A stretch of DNA of 9,288 nucleotides. It comes from an uncultured Emergencia sp. (GTDB lineage Bacteria > Bacillota > Clostridia > Peptostreptococcales > Anaerovoracaceae). The position numbers and the translations under genes are program-made. The notes beneath the pieces are model-generated. The model saw only the letters and a list, made by a program, of their open reading frames with translations. It was not told the origin of the DNA and searched no databases. Shown one piece after another: positions 6,043-9,288 of this stretch. The first letter of the stretch is position 1; every line of letters starts with the position of its first letter. Where the stretch lies: contig CALLDR010000059.1 of assembly GCA_937997955.1 (NCBI GenBank), forward strand, positions 1-9,288. Reading direction: 5' to 3'.

Positions 6043-6630
6043 ATGAAAAAAGCAAAGCGAATCGGTATCCTTCTGCTGGCCGCGGCCGTACTCTGCGCCG
6101 CCTGCTTCTTCGCCGGAAAGGGCTTTGGCAGCGCCGGAGGAAACCGTCAGATGTCCGCCGTGGTCATAGAGAACAGCCTGGCGGAGGTCAGCGAACTGAC
6201 CACCATGACCTATCACTATACCAACATGGCTGAATTTGAAAGCAGCAAGGACTTCTACGGCGTGAAGCTGCCGTTTACCACCAAGGGCTTCATCATCACC
6301 TATGACGGCCAGATCAAAGCCGGCATCGACCTGTCGGAGGCCAAAGCGGACGTCAGCGGCCGCAGGATCACCGTGACCCTGCCGGAAGCCCAGATCCTGT
6401 CCCACGAAATCGACGAGGACAGCATCGAGGTGTTCGATGAAAGCACCAGCATCTTCAATCCGCTGAAGGTAGAGGACTACAAGGCCTTCAGCAAGGACCA
6501 GAAGAAGACCATGGAAGCCAAGGCGGAAGAGAAGGGCCTGCTGGAAGAAGCCCATAAAAGCGCCGTCAAAAACGTCAAAGAGTTCCTCGGCCAGCTGGCG
6601 GGAGAGGACTACGAGATCGAGGTAAAGTAG
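6043..6630 (+). CDS. DUF4230 domain-containing membrane-anchored protein
   Basis: A 195-residue protein that I recognise as DUF4230, a family of unknown function. It begins MKKAKRIG and has one hydrophobic segment (about 8-25), a signal anchor. The following VLCAAC does not fit a normal lipobox, because the residue three before Cys21 is itself a Cys, so lipoprotein processing is doubtful. The body (about 36-185) contains family-typical stretches: ELTTMTYHYTNMAEFE (51-66), FIITYDGQIKAGIDL (83-97) and VTLPEAQILSHEID (111-124), then an acidic helical C-terminus. It should lie outside the membrane. The ATG at 6043 is preferred over a TTG at 6004, which would add 13 charged residues before the signal; a GAAAGGG binding site sits 8 nt ahead. 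It is divergent from the ABC/FtsX operon and convergent with the phosphate transporter. Confidence 0.88.
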   Translation: MKKAKRIGILLLAAAVLCAACFFAGKGFGSAGGNRQMSAVVIENSLAEVSELTTMTYHYTNMAEFESSKDFYGVKLPFTTKGFIITYDGQIKAGIDLSEAKADVSGRRITVTLPEAQILSHEIDEDSIEVFDESTSIFNPLKVEDYKAFSKDQKKTMEAKAEEKGLLEEAHKSAVKNVKEFLGQLAGEDYEIEVK

Positions 6631-6645
6631 CGTCTTTCCGGCCTT

Positions 6646-6664
6646 CCGCGGGACTTGCCCGCGG
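6646..6664 (+). other. Strong hairpin just after the DUF4230 stop
   Basis: CCGCGGG (6646-6652) and CCCGCGG (6658-6664) form a perfect 7-bp GC stem around a 5-nt loop, 15 nt beyond the stop codon. No T-tract follows on either strand, so it is not a terminator by itself. It could protect the mRNA 3' end. Confidence 0.5.
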
Positions 6665-6681
6665 ATATAACGGTCAGGTCA

Positions 6682-6772
6682 GCGGGTATAGCCAGCGGGT
6701 ATCGTCAGCAGATATAGCCCGTGGGTATCGTTGGCGGGTATCGTCAACGGGTATGGTCAGCGGATATACCGG
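6682..6772. repeat. 13-bp tandem repeat array, seven units
   Basis: Seven consecutive 13-bp units start at 6682, 6695, 6708, 6721, 6734, 6747 and 6760, with the consensus GCGGGTATCGTCA. Units 2 and 5 are identical and the others differ by a few bases. Degenerate GCGGATAT-like words continue on both sides, from about 6661 to 6840, so the array was once larger or is decaying. It lies in the 3' untranslated region of the DUF4230 gene, before the terminator. It is non-coding; function unknown. Confidence 0.85.
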
Positions 6773-6847
6773 ATAGCGGATATGGCAGATGGCAGATATA
6801 CAGTAATGGATATTAGGAAACGGATATAGAAAGCGGATATAGAGGAA

Positions 6848-6888
6848 AACCCGTCAGTCGCATCATCTGACGGGTTCCCCCTTTTTTT
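6848..6888 (+). terminator. Rho-independent terminator of the DUF4230 gene
   Basis: AACCCGTCAG (6848-6857) pairs perfectly with CTGACGGGTT (6867-6876) around a 9-nt loop, followed by five C and a run of seven T (6882-6888). The C run between stem and T-tract weakens it slightly. On the minus strand the stem is followed only by TTTTCC, so it would be a poorer terminator for the convergent transporter gene, which ends 50 nt away from the stem. Confidence 0.8.
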
Positions 6889-6925
6889 GCATCTATTTCA
6901 ATTTACCTTAACTGCTCACGAATCG

Positions 6926-8557
6926 TCACATATGTACGTATTCCTCCGCGATATTCAGCGCGTGATCTCCAATCCGCTCAAAGTCGGTGACCATCTCTGA
7001 AAAGATGATACCGGCCTCCGCGCTGCATGCCCCTTCTTTCATGCGCTGGATCTGCCCCTCGCGGAAAACTCTGCTCATATCGTCTATCTGCTGTTCTCTT
7101 TTCGCCACGGAAACCAGCATATCCTCATCTCCTCTGTCAGGCCGCTCCTGCAGCAGATGAAGGGTGTCCAATGCCAGATGCTTCATCGTCCGCACTTCCT
7201 TCATAGCCGCGCCGGAAAGGCGCACACATCCCTCGGTCACGGCACAGGCGTGGTCGGCGATATTCATGGCGTGATCCCCGATCCGTTCCAGATTCTCCAC
7301 GATGCGGAAGTATCCGCTGACCTTGCGGGAATCTGAAGCCGACATTTCCAGGGGAATCACCTTCGCGATATATTTGGAAATCTCTTCGTCCAGATAATCC
7401 AGGTAAGCCTCCCTTCCGGCGATCACCTCGAAGCGCTCACAGGTGCCGCAAAGCACGTCGTCAAAGGCGTCTTTGATGTTTTCCTCTGTCATCTGCAGCA
7501 TCCGCTCCACCTCACTGTTCAGCTGGCCGATAGATATGGACAGCTGGCCCATTTGATGGTTCTTTCTGCCGTCGATGGGTTCCAGGTACAACAGTCGGTG
7601 GGACTGGACGGCTTCTTCCTCGCCGTCCGGCAGTATCCGGACCGCGATCTTTGCCATCTGGCCGCCGAATGGCAGCAACACCAGTGTGGTCACCACATTG
7701 AATATGGTATGTACGTTGGCGATCTGCGCCGCCCCGTTGCCAGGCGTCAGCCCTTCCATCAAAGCGACGAAAGGCGTTGCCATGCAGATCAGGGTGAACA
7801 GAATCGTTCCAAAGATATTGAACATCAAATGAATGATGGTCGTTCGCTTAGCCTCCGCTTTTGTTCCAATGGCCGCCAGCACAGCGGTAATGCATGTCCC
7901 GATATTTTGTCCAAAGAGGACATACACTGCCTGCGGCAGCCCGATCAGCCCGCCGGTCGCCAGCGCCTGCAGAATGCCTACAGAGGCTGACGAGGACTGG
8001 ATCAGCGCCGTGAATCCCGCCCCCACCAGGATTCCGATCACCGGATTATCAAAAGTCGTCACCGCCTGGGTAAACGCGGTGGAATCCTGCAGCGGCTCCA
8101 TAGCCGTACTCATCATGTCCATGCCGATGAACAAAACTCCCAGCCCTGCAACAATCCCCCCGATATGCCGAAGCTGTTCTTTTTTGATGAATACCGCGAG
8201 CACCACGCCGACAAAGGCGATCAGCGGCGCCGCCGCGCTGATATCCAGAGCGATCAGCTGTCCAGTCACTGTCGTTCCGATATTGGCCCCCATGATAACC
8301 CCAACTGCCTGGGACAGGGACATCAGCCCTGCTGAGACAAAACCGACTACCATGACAGTAGTCGCCGATGAAGACTGGATCACGGCTGTTATACCGGCCC
8401 CGACCAGAACCCCTTTCACCCGGTTGGACGTCAGCCTCTCCAGAATGTTCTTCATCTTATTTCCCGCAGCTGCTTCCAGACCGCTGCTCATCATCTGCAT
8501 ACCATACAGAAAGAGCGCCAGTCCTCCAAGCAACATGAGGAAATCACTTGGCTGCAT
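6926..8557 (-). CDS. Na/phosphate symporter (NptA/PNaS family) with C-terminal PhoU domain
   Basis: This 543-residue inner-membrane transporter is expected to move phosphate with sodium. The membrane half (about 1-305) holds two inverted PNaS repeats, marked by the duplicated QSSSA motif (61-65 and 187-191), each followed by a conserved Asn-Ile-Gly motif (GANIGTT 90-96, GQNIGT 216-221). The soluble half (about 340-543) is PhoU-like, with the duplicated metal-binding signature ERIGDHA at 424-430 and 527-533, each followed by an Asn (432, 535). This fusion matches the bacterial YjbB/NptA architecture, in which the PhoU part probably regulates flux; YjbB-type proteins can also export phosphate, so direction is uncertain. 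An AGGAGGGG site (8570-8563) lies 5 nt before the ATG. The start lies inside the end of the small upstream gene, so the two are probably translationally coupled. Confidence 0.95.
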   Translation of the reverse strand: MQPSDFLMLLGGLALFLYGMQMMSSGLEAAAGNKMKNILERLTSNRVKGVLVGAGITAVIQSSSATTVMVVGFVSAGLMSLSQAVGVIMGANIGTTVTGQLIALDISAAAPLIAFVGVVLAVFIKKEQLRHIGGIVAGLGVLFIGMDMMSTAMEPLQDSTAFTQAVTTFDNPVIGILVGAGFTALIQSSSASVGILQALATGGLIGLPQAVYVLFGQNIGTCITAVLAAIGTKAEAKRTTIIHLMFNIFGTILFTLICMATPFVALMEGLTPGNGAAQIANVHTIFNVVTTLVLLPFGGQMAKIAVRILPDGEEEAVQSHRLLYLEPIDGRKNHQMGQLSISIGQLNSEVERMLQMTEENIKDAFDDVLCGTCERFEVIAGREAYLDYLDEEISKYIAKVIPLEMSASDSRKVSGYFRIVENLERIGDHAMNIADHACAVTEGCVRLSGAAMKEVRTMKHLALDTLHLLQERPDRGDEDMLVSVAKREQQIDDMSRVFREGQIQRMKEGACSAEAGIIFSEMVTDFERIGDHALNIAEEYVHM

Positions 8558-8726
8558 GCTTTCCCCTCCTTCTTCTGTCGTTTCCGCCCATCAGATGCGT
8601 CACCGTCCTCCTCGCTGCTCCACAGCCGAAGACGGTGTAGATCTTCTTATACGCATCCGCCTGGGAACCCCAATCACAACTGCCTGCACACACATACGCT
8701 TCACACACATCACATTTCTTCAACAT
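8544..8726 (-). CDS. Small Cys-rich protein of unknown function, coupled to the phosphate transporter
   Basis: A 60-residue frame. I do not recognise a family. The N-terminal third reads MLKKCDVCEAYVCAGSCDWG and carries Cys5, Cys8, Cys13 and Cys17; a fifth Cys is at 35. CxxC followed by two more closely spaced Cys suggests a metal-binding knuckle or redox site. The C-terminus is basic (RRRRGK, 51-56). The case for a real gene is a perfect AGGAGG (8740-8735) exactly 8 nt before the ATG at 8726-8724, same-strand placement, and a 14-nt overlap with the transporter gene, whose ribosome binding site lies inside it. A longer start at 8747 lacks this support. It may act as a leader whose translation exposes the transporter start, or as a small accessory protein. 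The C-terminal part may have been shaped by the overlap. Confidence 0.65.
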   Translation of the reverse strand: MLKKCDVCEAYVCAGSCDWGSQADAYKKIYTVFGCGAARRTVTHLMGGNDRRRRGKHAAK

Positions 8727-8747
8727 CACTGTATCCTCCTTACACAT

Positions 8748-9010
8748 ACATCACTTAACACACTCTCACCTTAGCACAGAACTGTCCATTTGGCTATTGA
8801 ACTTAAGTTTAAATTCGCTTCACCCTCATTTTTTCCGCTTTTTTCGCCTTTTATACACGAAATTCTCTTCGCTTAGACCCAAAGTATTAGTTTCCATTAC
8901 AGGCCGCTCTGACAGGATTCGAGGCCGCGGTTTCAGGTCCGCAGACACGCTGTCCGGGGCAGGACGGCCAGGATTCAGGAGGCAGAGGCCGGGGCGGATT
9001 GCTGATTTCG
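8748..9010. other. Intergenic region upstream of the small-protein/phosphate transporter operon
   Basis: No convincing gene was seen here. The part nearest the operon (8748-8880) is AT-rich and should hold its promoter. The best -10 on the minus strand is TATAAA (8855-8850), but no good -35 lies 16-18 nt before it. AACTTAAGTT (8800-8809) is a perfect 10-bp palindrome and a possible operator. From about 8900 the sequence becomes GC-rich, and CAGGATTC recurs (starting 8914 and 8970), leading into the tandem arrays to the right. Confidence 0.4.
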
Positions 9011-9100
9011 GGTTCGTCTGCCTTTGGGCCGTCGCGTTCAGGTTCGGCCGGCTTAGAATGGTCGAGTTCAGGTTCGGCTGGCTTAGAACCGTTCGATTCT
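9011..9100. repeat. 30-bp tandem repeat, three imperfect copies
   Basis: Units begin at 9011, 9041 and 9071, each opening with GGTTCG. The second and third are closest, sharing GGCTTAGAA and most other positions, while the first is more diverged. On the minus strand one frame reads the units as a 10-residue repeat containing SKPAEPE. The period is divisible by three, so this may be a relic of a Pro/Glu-rich coding linker. No start, binding site or domain supports a living gene. Confidence 0.75.
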
Positions 9101-9110
9101 GGGATTACGG

Positions 9111-9288
9111 TTTGGCAAAACCGCCATTCTTCGCTGAAATGCCAAACCAATTGCCAAACTTTGAGGGTACAGTTTGGCAAAACCGCCATTCTTCGCTGAA
9201 ATGCCAAACCAATTGCCAAACTTTGAGGGTACAGTTTGGCAAAACCGCCATTCTTCGCTGAAATGCCAAACCAATTGCCAAACTTTGA
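9111..9288. repeat. 62-bp perfect tandem repeat, at least 2.9 copies, reaching the window edge
   Basis: Units start at 9111, 9173 and 9235. The first two are identical over 62 bp and the third is identical for the 54 bp visible, so the array may continue to the right. Each unit holds TGCCAAAC twice in direct orientation 12 bp apart, and once inverted as GTTTGGCA (the first inverted copy begins at 9110). Across each unit junction TTGCCAAACT pairs perfectly with AGTTTGGCAA around a 10-nt loop (9151-9160 with 9171-9180, and the equivalent 62 bp on). The period is not a multiple of three and frames change between units, so it is not coding. There are no variable spacers, so it is not CRISPR. Confidence 0.92.

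Noticed and set aside
7833..8774. A 313-codon plus-strand frame
   Set aside because: It is antisense to the well-supported NptA/PhoU transporter; its Thr/Pro/Ser-rich low-complexity translation has no family features.
8797..9274. Several overlapping frames on both strands across the 30-bp and 62-bp arrays
   Set aside because: The 62-bp period shifts the frame in each unit, so all three frames appear open by repetition; none has a binding site or a recognisable domain.
9111..9288. CRISPR array
   Set aside because: The whole 62-bp unit is conserved with no variable spacers, and no cas gene is in the window.

Overview
The window looks like chromosome of a fairly GC-rich Bacillota, most likely a Clostridia-class anaerobe. 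The evidence is strong AGGAGG-type ribosome binding sites, a YtrA-type GntR repressor in front of an ABC operon, a LolD/MacB-type ATPase with a very large FtsX permease, a DUF4230 protein, and an NptA-type Na/phosphate symporter fused to a PhoU domain. Species cannot be fixed from the sequence. No rRNA, tRNA, complete transposase or CRISPR array was seen.

Layout. (1) Positions 1-1397, minus strand: an operon of a GntR/YtrA-like repressor, an ABC ATPase and an ABC-2-type permease cut by the left edge. Its genes overlap (ATGA, then 11 nt). It is driven by a TTGACA-N17-TATTGT promoter whose -10 box lies inside a perfect 12-bp inverted repeat, a convincing autoregulatory operator. (2) Positions 1561-2167, no gene: an AT-rich element of nested inverted repeats built on four copies of AGGTACAACT (1653-1935), which probably also terminates the operon arriving from the right, then a roughly 60-bp tandem repeat. 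(3) Positions 2168-5863, minus strand: an ABC ATPase and a 993-residue FtsX permease, 9 nt apart, with their own promoter. (4) Positions 6043-6630, plus strand: a divergently transcribed, membrane-anchored DUF4230 protein, followed by a hairpin, a 13-bp tandem repeat array and a rho-independent terminator. (5) Positions 6926-8726, minus strand: a small Cys-rich protein translationally overlapping an NptA/PhoU phosphate transporter. (6) Positions 8748-9288, no convincing gene: a 30-bp tandem repeat and a 62-bp perfect tandem repeat that runs off the right edge.

Functionally this is a cell-envelope and transport neighbourhood: two ABC systems (one probably inducible by an unknown ligand through the GntR repressor), a possible envelope partner protein (DUF4230), and a phosphate transporter. 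The genes belong to known families. The least ordinary parts are non-coding: the nested inverted-repeat element, four unrelated tandem arrays in about 9 kb, and the uncharacterised Cys-rich small protein coupled to the transporter. I do not see clear evidence for an entirely new multi-gene system.
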